Below are positions 45,960 to 53,793 of a stretch of 64,000 nt of DNA, in pieces. Position 1 is the stretch's first letter; each line of letters opens with the position of its first letter. Source of the DNA: Pedobacter sp. B4-66 (lineage in GTDB: Bacteria; Bacteroidota; Bacteroidia; Sphingobacteriales; Sphingobacteriaceae); assembly GCF_018492665.1 (NCBI RefSeq), contig NZ_JAFVME010000006.1, forward strand, positions 434,001 through 498,000. The letters are read 5' to 3'. The notes below the pieces were generated by a model. The model was not told where the DNA came from. It ran no database searches and was given only the letters and a program-made list of their open reading frames with translations. The position numbers and the translations under genes are program-made.

Positions 45960-46799
45960 TCATCCGTTATAGGCCATAGCTTTGGATAGCTCTTCGTTGA
46001 GTAAGTAATCCTTTTTAAGCCTATCCAATTTGGTCATAGCACGATCATAAGCGTCATCCCCAAGCAAAAGGTAAAGTGGAGGGTTTTCTAAATGAGCTAC
46101 CTCAATGATGGCTGCTGCTGCTTTTGCAGGGTCACCAATTTGCTTGCCATCTTTTTGCAGAAGCATCTTCTGAGCATTATGCATCTCAGTGTATTCAGGA
46201 ATAGTATGCTGCGCGATATTGATTGAATCCTCATTTAGAAAATTAGTGCGAAATGCACCAGGCGCAATCACTGTTACTTTAACTCCGAATTCTACAACAT
46301 CCTGTGCAAGAACCTCAGACAATCCTACAACTGAAAATTTTGTAGCTGCATAAACTGACCAACCACTTGTACCTGCTATACCGGCTATCGAAGATATATT
46401 AATAATATGTCCTGACATTTGACTGCGCATATAAGGCATTACCATTCGGATAACGTTCAGCGTTCCAAAGACATTTATTTCAAAGCTATTGCGGGTTTCA
46501 CGATCACTTAATTCCTCAATACTTCCACCGATACCGTAGCCTGCATTATTTATTACAACGTCGATGCTCTTAAAGGCTGCATTTGTCTGATGGATGGCGC
46601 AACCAACACTATCTTCATTATTAAGTTCTACCTGCAGCGGTAGAAAGTTTGGTGCGGTAACACCAACGGCATCTACCAATGCCTTTAAATCGCGGGAAGT
46701 AGCTGCAACATTCTGCCCCGCCTGAAGTAATTGTTTTACCAGGCTTAATCCAAATCCTTTGGAAGCCCCTGTAATAAACCAAGTTCTGATTTTCTCCAT
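45960..46799 (-). CDS. Short-chain dehydrogenase/reductase
   Basis: 279 residues from the ATG at 46797-46799. A further upstream TTG frame starts inside the promoter box, so the ATG is favoured. Classical SDR: ITGASKGFGLSL (cofactor binding), VINNAGYG (NNAG), catalytic Ser in IINISSIAG and YAATK (Tyr-x-x-x-Lys). Cytoplasmic NADP-dependent oxidoreductase of unknown substrate. The AraC gene just upstream on the same strand is a likely regulator. Confidence 0.92.
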   Translation of the reverse strand: MEKIRTWFITGASKGFGLSLVKQLLQAGQNVAATSRDLKALVDAVGVTAPNFLPLQVELNNEDSVGCAIHQTNAAFKSIDVVINNAGYGIGGSIEELSDRETRNSFEINVFGTLNVIRMVMPYMRSQMSGHIINISSIAGIAGTSGWSVYAATKFSVVGLSEVLAQDVVEFGVKVTVIAPGAFRTNFLNEDSINIAQHTIPEYTEMHNAQKMLLQKDGKQIGDPAKAAAAIIEVAHLENPPLYLLLGDDAYDRAMTKLDRLKKDYLLNEELSKAMAYNG

Positions 46800-46820
46800 A
46801 TTTCGTTTGTTTTTACGATA

Positions 46821-46828
46821 CAAAGATA
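46821..46828 (-). promoter_or_regulatory. -7 box of the SDR gene
   Basis: TATCTTTG on the minus strand, exact match, 21 bp before the ATG at 46799. It sets the transcript start downstream of the longer TTG frame. Confidence 0.6.
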
Positions 46829-46880
46829 TAGGGAAACAACAGCTGAGCGTGTACGCTGATCAAACCGATCATTACAAAAT

Positions 46881-47783
46881 TCAAACAATACGGAATGCTG
46901 ATGGAGTAGTACTGGTCTGTTTTTTGAAAAAATTATTGAAATGTGTGGGTGCTTCGAAACCAAGACAATAGCTTATCTCAGAAACATTCCAGTTCGTATG
47001 ACGCAAAAGTGCCCTAGCCTCGCTGGCTAGACGCTCCATAATATGATCCGTAGTTGTTTTTCCAGTTGTCTGCCGCACAGCCCGATTAAGATGATTAACA
47101 TGTACCGATAATTGATCGGCAAAATCTTTAGCAGAGCGCAGGCCAAACCTTTGCGATGGAGATTCTATAGGAAACTGTCGCTCAAGAAGCTCTGTAAATA
47201 TAGCTGTGATACGCGAATTGGCATCCGGATGTTGATAGAGGCGATTGGAAGGCTGTATCTTCAAAGCGTAATGAATCAACTCAGTAACGTAATTGCGAAG
47301 TAAGTCATATTTAAAAATGTAGTCGGAATTAAGTTCCACCAGCATCTTATCAAATAAAGCCAACACAATCGCTTCTTGCTCAGCGTTAAGCACATAAACA
47401 GGATTCGCTCCAGGAGAAAACATAGGCAATTGATGGATATTACTGCGCAGCATCTCGGTAAAAAAAGACTCCTTATAAATACAAAATCTGCCTGAATGCT
47501 TGTCATTTAGATTTTCAAAAGTATAAGGGACAACAGGGTTAAAGAAGACCAATGCAGTTCCATCCATTTCTATGCTTTTATCTGCATAATGAATAACCCC
47601 TTTACCCCTGAAAAGACTGATCTTGTAGAAATCCCGGCGACTGTACTGAACAGGCTTTGCACCAGGGACATGAAAGTCCTCGGATTTAAATACATTAAAG
47701 TGTCCAATATCCTGACTGAGATTATCAGGTAACCAATTAAACTTTTTCTTGTAGAAATCCTCTAGTGTCTCCGTTTGTGCCAT
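46881..47783 (-). CDS. AraC-family transcriptional regulator
   Basis: 300 residues. The N-terminal sensor half (HFNVFKSEDFHVPGAKPVQYSRRDFYKISLFRGKGVIHY, read in pieces) is a cupin-like domain, and the C-terminal HTH pair (about 205-298) has FADQLSVHVNHLNRAVRQTTGKTT and VSEISYCLGFEAPTHFNNFFKKQTSTTPSAFR. This is the common small-molecule AraC group beside SDR genes; it probably controls the SDR 81 bp downstream. A perfect -7 box ends only 4 bp before the ATG, so the mRNA may be leaderless. Confidence 0.92.
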   Translation of the reverse strand: MAQTETLEDFYKKKFNWLPDNLSQDIGHFNVFKSEDFHVPGAKPVQYSRRDFYKISLFRGKGVIHYADKSIEMDGTALVFFNPVVPYTFENLNDKHSGRFCIYKESFFTEMLRSNIHQLPMFSPGANPVYVLNAEQEAIVLALFDKMLVELNSDYIFKYDLLRNYVTELIHYALKIQPSNRLYQHPDANSRITAIFTELLERQFPIESPSQRFGLRSAKDFADQLSVHVNHLNRAVRQTTGKTTTDHIMERLASEARALLRHTNWNVSEISYCLGFEAPTHFNNFFKKQTSTTPSAFRIV

Positions 47784-48161
47784 AAAACAAAGTTACACAA
47801 TTCAAACCAAATTCTAATAAAACACCATAAACCAAACATATTGTAGTTTAAATGCTAACCAACACAATCTTCAATATAAATATCCAGGAACAACAGGACT
47901 CAAATACAAACTATCTGAAAAAACAAACACTAAAAAAACTCTGGAAATAAAAAAATCCCATAAATTATTGACTTACAGGAATTGACGAGATAATAGTTTT
48001 ACCCACAACAGCATTTTACGTCTTAAACGAGAATATTGCCACGAGCAATAGATTAAAGGCCGATTTAACAACTTAGCAGAGCTTTTTAAGTTAAAAAGCT
48101 CTGCTACTTTACAATGTAAATCATTTTTGGATAAGAACTATATCCAATGCTTTGTATCTGA
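47784..48161. other. Gene-free stretch with a 33-bp inverted repeat
   Basis: AT-rich, no coding frame. At 48074-48106 a 16-bp perfect inverted repeat (TAGCAGAGCTTTTTAA and its complement around one G) lies 55 bp past the epimerase-like gene stop. The T and A runs are inside the hairpin, not after it, so it is not a standard terminator. Confidence 0.5.
47788..47795 (-). promoter_or_regulatory. -7 box very close to the AraC start codon
   Basis: TAACTTTG on the minus strand, exact TAnnTTTG match, ending 4 bp before the ATG at 47783. Confidence 0.45.
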
Positions 48162-49010
48162 TTAAAGATCATACTCCAATGCTTTTTGTTTGATAAAAGC
48201 CAGACTACCCTTTGCCAACCCTTCCGCATTATGCCGGGAAGGGCGCCAAAGATTTACCTTCTCAGCCATCCCATTTATAGAAGAAGAAAAATTCTCCAGC
48301 ACTAGGGCACCGTTATATTTAATGTTGGCCAAAGATTCAAAGAGATCATCCCAGTGAACATTTCCTTCACCCGGCATACCACGGTTACTCTCGGTAATGT
48401 GCAAATGTCTTAAATGACGACCGGCACTAATAACTGGATCACGAAAATTATCCTCTTCAATATTCATGTGAAAAGTATCCAGATGAAGTGCCAGAGCTGG
48501 AGAACCAATCAAATCAATCCATTCCAGCACCTCTGCAGCACTGGTACACACATAACTTTCATATCGATTGATCGGTTCCAAACACATGGTGATTCCAAAC
48601 TTAGCCGCATACGCTGCAGAAGCCGACAAGACCTGAACAACAGTTTCCGTTTCCGAAGCCGTTCTCATCGAACCCGAAAAAACACCAATGCTACTATGAA
48701 GCACACCTGCCAGGATTTCCGACTCCAATTCGGAAGCTTTATGCAGTGCCGATTTCAAAGCATTATATGCCTTTTCCGGATAAAAAGGGATATGACAATC
48801 CGTAGGTAGATTAAAAGAACAGACCGCCTGAATATTGCTATCGGCCAACTGTTTTCTCACTGTGGCAGTGTCAATCTCCATTGAAGGAGGCAATAATATT
48901 TCCAGTAGGTCAAAGCCAGCAGCTGCTGTCTTTTGAATGGCATAAGCCCCTTCTTTTGCTTTCCATTCGGGCAATATCCAAGACAACAAAGAAGCTCCAA
49001 ATTTCACCAT
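48162..49010 (-). CDS. TIM-barrel sugar isomerase/epimerase, D-tagatose 3-epimerase-like
   Basis: 282 residues, cytoplasmic. Metal site in the order expected for ketose 3-epimerases and hydroxypyruvate isomerases: Glu in TMCLEPINRYE, Asp in ALHLDTFHMNIEE, His in HLHITESNRGMPG and Glu in LVLENFSS. The ITESNRG stretch with the following Pro-Gly-Gly-like turn (GMPGEGNVHWDD) favours the tagatose/allulose 3-epimerase branch. It lies upstream-adjacent to nothing on the same strand except GH20 157 bp before it, so it may process a sugar released by that enzyme or another. Exact reaction unsure. Confidence 0.85.
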   Translation of the reverse strand: MVKFGASLLSWILPEWKAKEGAYAIQKTAAAGFDLLEILLPPSMEIDTATVRKQLADSNIQAVCSFNLPTDCHIPFYPEKAYNALKSALHKASELESEILAGVLHSSIGVFSGSMRTASETETVVQVLSASAAYAAKFGITMCLEPINRYESYVCTSAAEVLEWIDLIGSPALALHLDTFHMNIEEDNFRDPVISAGRHLRHLHITESNRGMPGEGNVHWDDLFESLANIKYNGALVLENFSSSINGMAEKVNLWRPSRHNAEGLAKGSLAFIKQKALEYDL

Positions 49011-49167
49011 ATTAATATATTTAAGGTAAGACCACCACCCTAATGAATGTGATCACAGTACATAAATTTAATCATTTTTCTCACAATGAAAACTTGCTTA
49101 TAACGGGATTTTTACATCTGCACTCTCATTGGCCTCCTTCTATTCTGTTGCATCACTCTTTTAGGTT

Positions 49168-50805
49168 TTAATACCTACCTTCCTGATCTTTTATATATCC
49201 TTTAGTTTTCCATATTTCTTCAATTTGAGACAATCTGTTACGAAAATCAAGATAATTTCCTTTCTTTTCCGGCGCTACCCAACCCGTCTCTGCAAAGGCT
49301 GCAATCCGAGGGAATGTCTGATAGTAAACGCGATCTGAAGTTGGTGTAAATTCACCCCACATCTGACAACCCAAACCCAATACTTTGTAGCTATCAGCCG
49401 CCGATATTCCGTTAGGTATGGGGTTAAAGGCATATGCTTTTTCAAATGAAGTAGTTTCGTAAGGATAATCAAGATACGTAAATAAGCGATCTGAATTAAC
49501 TACATCATAACCTTTTTCTATAGCTTTATTTACCAGACTGACATCGCCATCCCAGAACTGAACAAGAGTACCTTTGGCTAGCTTCTCCGATTTTCCGGCT
49601 TCCACATGTGCTTCATTTCTAATGTTATCACCTGTAATCTCATTCCATCCGATCATACGATAACCCTTTGAGGAAATATACTTAGACATGCGATTGATTG
49701 CCCATACCTGCAAATCAGAATAAGTTGGTATATTATTAGCTTTCATAAATTCGTTGATCTCCTTTGATTCTTTCCAATGGGAATAATTTGCTTCATCCCC
49801 ACCAATATGAATAATTTTACTGGGAAACAGGCTGATAATTTCATCCAGCACATCTTGAAGAAATTTTACGACCTTCGGATCGGTAATATCATACAAATCC
49901 CCCCTGATCCCTTCATTCTTTTTTCGGCTACTTGCACCTAACCATGGATAAGCGTAAATAGATGCTGATGCATGTCCCGGCACTTCAATTTCTGGAATTA
50001 TACGAATACCACGATCAATTGCATAGGCTACAATTTCACGAATATCCGCCTGGGTATAAAATTGCCCCGGGCGGTTGTTGTAAAGGCTATCCCATTTTAC
50101 AGGACTAATACCCTTACTCATATGTGTATGATCTCCCTTTGATCCTACTGAGGTAAGTCTTGGATATTTCTTGATTTCCACACGCCAGCCAGGATCATCT
50201 ACCAAATGCCAATGAAAAGTATTCAATTTAAGTCGGGCCATCTCGTCAAGTAATTTTTTAACAACTATTTTTCCATGAAAATGACGACTTTCATCAAGCA
50301 TATACGCTCTCCACCCAAATCTCGGTTTATCATTAATGGTGCAAAGAGGGAAACCTGTTTGTTGATCTTCCTTTACCGCCAACTGTCTGATGGTCTGCAA
50401 AGCGTTCAGTAATCCATTTTTACTTGGTGAGCTCGCAATAATAGCACCCTTCTCTTTTAAACTTATTTGTAGACTATACGATTCATCTATGACTTGTGAT
50501 TTAGTTAATTTTAACACAACGACAGCATCCTTTTCTTTATTTCTCCAGACAGGTTGTATACCTATTTCCTGAAATAATTCTTTGGCATAAAGTTTACTAA
50601 CACCTGAGCGGGGATCTATAAAAACACTTATCGCATCTTTAATCTTAACAAAACCGTTATGCATCTGAAGATCGGCTGGTTGGGGCACCAGTTTAATTGC
50701 ACTTTGTTGTGCATAGGTTTCTGTAAAAGGGAGCATACAGAATAGTAATAAAAATTGGAATACACTTCTTTTCCGAATATCCCTGTCAACAAAATTAATT
50801 ATCAT
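49168..50805 (-). CDS. Secreted GH20 beta-N-acetylhexosaminidase
   Basis: 545 residues. Signal peptide up to about residue 32, N-terminal GH20b alpha/beta domain (about 35-155), then the catalytic barrel: GWRAYMLDESRHFHGK, LKLNTFHWHLVDDPGWRVEI, RIIPEIEVPGHASA, and IIHIGGDEANYSHW with the catalytic pair Asp337-Glu338. LVQFWDGDV and CQMWGEFT are later barrel motifs with substrate Trp residues. It removes terminal GlcNAc or GalNAc by substrate-assisted catalysis. No C-terminal accessory domain. No clear promoter box seen. Confidence 0.93.
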   Translation of the reverse strand: MIINFVDRDIRKRSVFQFLLLFCMLPFTETYAQQSAIKLVPQPADLQMHNGFVKIKDAISVFIDPRSGVSKLYAKELFQEIGIQPVWRNKEKDAVVVLKLTKSQVIDESYSLQISLKEKGAIIASSPSKNGLLNALQTIRQLAVKEDQQTGFPLCTINDKPRFGWRAYMLDESRHFHGKIVVKKLLDEMARLKLNTFHWHLVDDPGWRVEIKKYPRLTSVGSKGDHTHMSKGISPVKWDSLYNNRPGQFYTQADIREIVAYAIDRGIRIIPEIEVPGHASASIYAYPWLGASSRKKNEGIRGDLYDITDPKVVKFLQDVLDEIISLFPSKIIHIGGDEANYSHWKESKEINEFMKANNIPTYSDLQVWAINRMSKYISSKGYRMIGWNEITGDNIRNEAHVEAGKSEKLAKGTLVQFWDGDVSLVNKAIEKGYDVVNSDRLFTYLDYPYETTSFEKAYAFNPIPNGISAADSYKVLGLGCQMWGEFTPTSDRVYYQTFPRIAAFAETGWVAPEKKGNYLDFRNRLSQIEEIWKTKGYIKDQEGRY

Positions 50806-51305
50806 AAATTCTTCTGCTTATTAAGTTTGGTTTCTATTATTACAATATGGATTGATTCGTATAGCGTAAATTTAATTTATCGATCATGCTACCGCAACCT
50901 GTACCGTGCTGTTAAAGTTTTACCCCTAAGTAAATGACCCATCCACTGTAATTCTTACAAAAAATGGGGCTTTTCCATTCTTAGCTTTGTCCCTTTTTTA
51001 GAAAAAAAGAAATACTGAAAGTGCTTGTACTTTTCATGCTTTAAATTGCTTTAGCCCTACTTATACCTTTTTACACCCTCTTCTTTTTTAGATAATCAGG
51101 CTTGTTAAAAAAAGGCATAAAAGGGTATTAAAATAAAAAACTCAAGAAGTTATTTTTACATTGACAATAATAGCTGAAAAAAAAGAGGGTATAAAAGGGT
51201 AAAAAACCTTGATTTGTGCCGTTTTTGTTTGATATGAAAAAAACGAAAAAACCCTCTAAATTGTGATATTTAGAGGGTTTTTGATAGAATTTGATTCTAT
51301 GTGTG
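50806..51305. other. Gene-free AT-rich stretch before the tRNA array, with a 138-bp inverted-repeat unit
   Basis: No credible gene. It carries imperfect 28-bp inverted arms at 51064-51091 and 51174-51201 (24 of 28 pairs), with ATAAAAGGGTA-like sequence also between them, then the terminator of the tRNA array. The arms enclose no open frame, so this may be a miniature inverted-repeat element. Confidence 0.5.
51247..51282 (-). terminator. Intrinsic terminator of the tRNA-Pro array
   Basis: Perfect 15-bp stem (51247-51261 with 51268-51282, centre ACCCTCTAAAT/ATTTAGAGGGT) and a 6-nt loop. On the minus strand TTTTTT, CG and TTTTTTT follow. It begins 24 bp after the last tRNA, in the direction of transcription. 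Confidence 0.9.
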
Positions 51306-51379
51306 TCGGGGTGGCAGGATTCGAACCTACGACCTCCTGCTCCCAAAGCAGGCGCGATACCGGGCTACGCTACACCCCG
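51306..51379 (-). tRNA. tRNA-Pro(UGG), copy 7 (last in transcription order)
   Basis: 74 nt. Acceptor stem CGGGGTG/CACCCCG with discriminator A, anticodon stem CCTGC/GCAGG with loop TTTGGGA (anticodon TGG), T arm with TTCGAAT. CCA is not encoded. Same sequence as the other six copies. Confidence 0.97.
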
Positions 51380-51433
51380 AACTGGTATCTGTTTTTACTG
51401 GTCAATATTAAACTACTCATCTAAGTAGTTGTG

Positions 51434-51507
51434 TCGGGGTGGCAGGATTCGAACCTACGACCTCCTGCTCCCAAAGCAGGCGCGATACCGGGCTACGCTA
51501 CACCCCG
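51434..51507 (-). tRNA. tRNA-Pro(UGG), copy 6
   Basis: Identical to the copy at 51306-51379; 54-bp spacer on each side. Confidence 0.97.
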
Positions 51508-51561
51508 AACTGGTATCTGTTTTTACTGGTCAATATTAAACTACTCATCTAAGTAGTTGTG

Positions 51562-51635
51562 TCGGGGTGGCAGGATTCGAACCTACGACCTCCTGCTCCC
51601 AAAGCAGGCGCGATACCGGGCTACGCTACACCCCG
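51562..51635 (-). tRNA. tRNA-Pro(UGG), copy 5
   Basis: Identical to its neighbours in tRNA and spacer sequence. Confidence 0.97.
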
Positions 51636-51689
51636 AACTGGTATCTGTTTTTACTGGTCAATATTAAACTACTCATCTAAGTAGTTGTG

Positions 51690-51763
51690 TCGGGGTGGCA
51701 GGATTCGAACCTACGACCTCCTGCTCCCAAAGCAGGCGCGATACCGGGCTACGCTACACCCCG
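51690..51763 (-). tRNA. tRNA-Pro(UGG), copy 4
   Basis: Identical to its neighbours in tRNA and spacer sequence. Confidence 0.97.
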
Positions 51764-51817
51764 AACTGGTATCTGTTTTTACTGGTCAATATTAAACTAC
51801 TCATCTAAGTAGTTGTG

Positions 51818-51891
51818 TCGGGGTGGCAGGATTCGAACCTACGACCTCCTGCTCCCAAAGCAGGCGCGATACCGGGCTACGCTACACCCCG
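51818..51891 (-). tRNA. tRNA-Pro(UGG), copy 3
   Basis: Identical to its neighbours in tRNA and spacer sequence. Confidence 0.97.
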
Positions 51892-51945
51892 AACTGGTAT
51901 CTGTTTTTACTGGTCAATATTAAACTACTCATCTAAGTAGTTGTG

Positions 51946-52019
51946 TCGGGGTGGCAGGATTCGAACCTACGACCTCCTGCTCCCAAAGCAGGCGCGATAC
52001 CGGGCTACGCTACACCCCG
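51946..52019 (-). tRNA. tRNA-Pro(UGG), copy 2
   Basis: Identical to its neighbours in tRNA and spacer sequence. Confidence 0.97.
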
Positions 52020-52073
52020 AACTGGTATCTGTTTTTACTGGTCAATATTAAACTACTCATCTAAGTAGTTGTG

Positions 52074-52147
52074 TCGGGGTGGCAGGATTCGAACCTACGA
52101 CCTCCTGCTCCCAAAGCAGGCGCGATACCGGGCTACGCTACACCCCG
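52074..52147 (-). tRNA. tRNA-Pro(UGG), copy 1 (promoter-proximal)
   Basis: Identical in the tRNA part. Its 5' flank keeps only the first 11 bases of the spacer (AACTGGTATCT) before the unique leader begins. Confidence 0.97.
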
Positions 52148-52182
52148 AACTGGTATCTTCTTTTCCCTTTTTCGAAGGGATT

Positions 52183-52192
52183 GCAAAGTAAC
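52183..52192 (-). promoter_or_regulatory. Candidate -7 box of the tRNA-Pro array
   Basis: GTTACTTTGC on the minus strand; TTACTTTG matches TAnnTTTG at 7 of 8 positions. It lies 35 bp before the first tRNA. Confidence 0.5.
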
Positions 52193-52611
52193 AACTTTAT
52201 TTTCGTAAAAGCTAACTTTACTTTTTTTTATTCCCAGCTTCATCAGCCAAGGCTGCAAAAATAGAAATAATTCATTTCCTTGCAAACATTAAAACACTAA
52301 TTCCTACTAAAAAACATCCTTTTTAAACCTATTAGATGGGTTCAACCTCAATATCAGCCACTTAAAAACCATAAAAAATTTAAGCTTTTTATGTAGCACC
52401 AACGAATTTGAGTTACAACACTAAAATACATCATCCCTCCTTGCTCAATAATTACCAAATCTTATCACTTTTCGTTGTATACATCAAGCTGCATAATGCA
52501 CCAGGTATTTTCAAAACAAAACTATAATAGTACTTAAGAAGGAAGTATTTAGAGATAAAAGCAGTGAAATTTTACAGGTTATTTTTTAGAAAAAAATCGA
52601 CTAAAAAAAGA

Positions 52612-52645
52612 AAGCGGGAATAAACCATGATGGTCACTCCCGCTT
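52612..52645 (-). terminator. Intrinsic terminator of the aldo/keto reductase-like gene
   Basis: AAGCGGGA/TCCCGCTT stem (52612-52619 with 52638-52645) with an inner ACCAT/ATGGT stem. On the minus strand TCTTTTTTT follows. It lies 92 bp past the stop. Confidence 0.8.
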
Positions 52646-52737
52646 AAATTAACGCTCTCACAACAAAGATACAATTGTAAATTAGATTACCTACTAATTT
52701 TTTAAAAAAATAATTTACAACCTACATAAATCTTGTG

Positions 52738-53631
52738 TTAAGCTCTATTTTCTACAGATACATTATACAACTCATACCAATCCTGATGATCAAGTTCAAT
52801 GGTAAAAGCATTTACAGCATTTCTTATTCTTTGTTCATTTGTAGTGCCAATAAGTGGTAATGCGCCTAGCTTAACCAACCATGCTACTGCTAATGACTCA
52901 ATGTGAACATTATACTTAGAACTCAATTCTTCTAGCTTCTTACGCACTTTAACAGCCTGCACATCCATCCCTGCAGCAATCCTACCTTCTGCTAAAGGAG
53001 CATAGGCTAATGGGCGCATGTAACGTTGTTTGATATAGTCGATCTGACCGTTATCAAGTGCCTGCATATTTAAAAGATTCAATTCAATATGATTGGTTAC
53101 TATAGGTTTCGTTAAATATGAAGTTAACAACTGGTGCTGAAAAACCGAGAAATTTGCTACACCAATATTTTTAATCTTACCAGATTCTTTTAACCTATCT
53201 AATGTTAATGCAGTTTCCTCCAAATTAGAAATTGGATCAAGTCTATCTAACAAAAAGATATCAATATAATCGGTCTTCAAATTCTTTAATGACCGCTCAA
53301 CGCTGGCAATGATATGAGCAGATGAGGTATCATAATGCTTAACTCTAATATCCGGATTTTGAGCATGAGGAAGTCTTAATCCACATTTACTAAACAGAAC
53401 AACTTCTTCTCTTTTAAAAGCCCCCTCTTTAAGTAGTTCACCAAACAAAGATTCACATCTCTCAGAGCCATGACTATCGCCATGCTCAAAGGTGTTAATA
53501 CCTAACTCCATGCACAAATGAAAAATCTTTTTTAAAGTAGCATCGGCATCTTTAACGTCATCCCATCTATAAAAACCATAAACTGCTGGGGACACTTTTG
53601 GTCCCGCATCTCCCATATAAATCTTTTGCAT
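52738..53631 (-). CDS. Aldo/keto reductase-like protein with altered catalytic residues
   Basis: 297 residues, overall like E. coli YdhF: same length class, VVLFSKCGLR, SVERSLKNLKTDYIDIFLL, IKNIGVANFS and WLVKLGALPLIGTTNEQRI. The family uses an Asp-Tyr-Lys-His tetrad. In YdhF these lie in VDHADIYGG, SKCG and IHRPDP. Here the matching segments read FEHGDSHGS, SKCG and LDRLDP: Asp is Glu, Tyr is His, Lys is kept and His is Asp. The cofactor end (IGTTNEQRIRNA) looks intact. So it may be a binding protein, or an enzyme with changed chemistry. Cytoplasmic, single gene. Confidence 0.88.
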   Translation of the reverse strand: MQKIYMGDAGPKVSPAVYGFYRWDDVKDADATLKKIFHLCMELGINTFEHGDSHGSERCESLFGELLKEGAFKREEVVLFSKCGLRLPHAQNPDIRVKHYDTSSAHIIASVERSLKNLKTDYIDIFLLDRLDPISNLEETALTLDRLKESGKIKNIGVANFSVFQHQLLTSYLTKPIVTNHIELNLLNMQALDNGQIDYIKQRYMRPLAYAPLAEGRIAAGMDVQAVKVRKKLEELSSKYNVHIESLAVAWLVKLGALPLIGTTNEQRIRNAVNAFTIELDHQDWYELYNVSVENRA

Positions 53632-53761
53632 ATTCTCTTTCTATAATTCAAATCTAAGCATTACTTCAATCTATATAAATTTTAGCAAAAAAATACTTTC
53701 ATTTTTAAAAAAATAGAGGTTGTAATACAATAAGTAAATTTAATAATTGCATACATAAATT

Positions 53762-53769
53762 GTATCTTT
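53762..53769 (+). promoter_or_regulatory. Candidate -7 box of the plug-like gene
   Basis: TATCTTTA (7 of 8 to TAnnTTTG). It ends 3 bp before an ATG at 53773 and 24 bp before the ATG at 53794, which favours the second as start codon. Confidence 0.5.
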
Positions 53770-53793
53770 AGTATGAGCCTTAAAATAATAGAG

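Larger units (their letters stand above)
51303..52158 (-). repeat. Perfect 128-bp tandem repeat carrying tRNA-Pro, seven copies
   Basis: Each unit is a 74-bp tRNA plus a 54-bp spacer; I see no base difference between units. Outer edges share GTGT on one side and AACTGGTATCT on the other. The spacer, read on the minus strand, has a 7-bp hairpin AACTACT/AGTAGTT four bases after each tRNA 3' end, perhaps a processing signal. One promoter and one terminator flank the block, so it is probably one precursor RNA. Confidence 0.95.
52148..52737. other. Gene-free stretch upstream of the tRNA array
   Basis: AT-rich, no coding frame apart from chance frames running out of the tRNA. It holds the array promoter (52183-52192), a small CCCTT/AAGGG hairpin in the leader, the aldo/keto reductase terminator and a further promoter-like box (52664-52671). 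Confidence 0.6.

Noticed and set aside
51303..52158. CRISPR array or plain VNTR
   Set aside because: Repeat and spacer are both constant and the repeat folds as a full tRNA-Pro; no cas gene is near.
51128..52264. Open frames running through the tRNA array, one opening MAGFEPTTSCSQSR
   Set aside because: They are translations of tRNA sequence on the wrong strand, a common false gene pattern.
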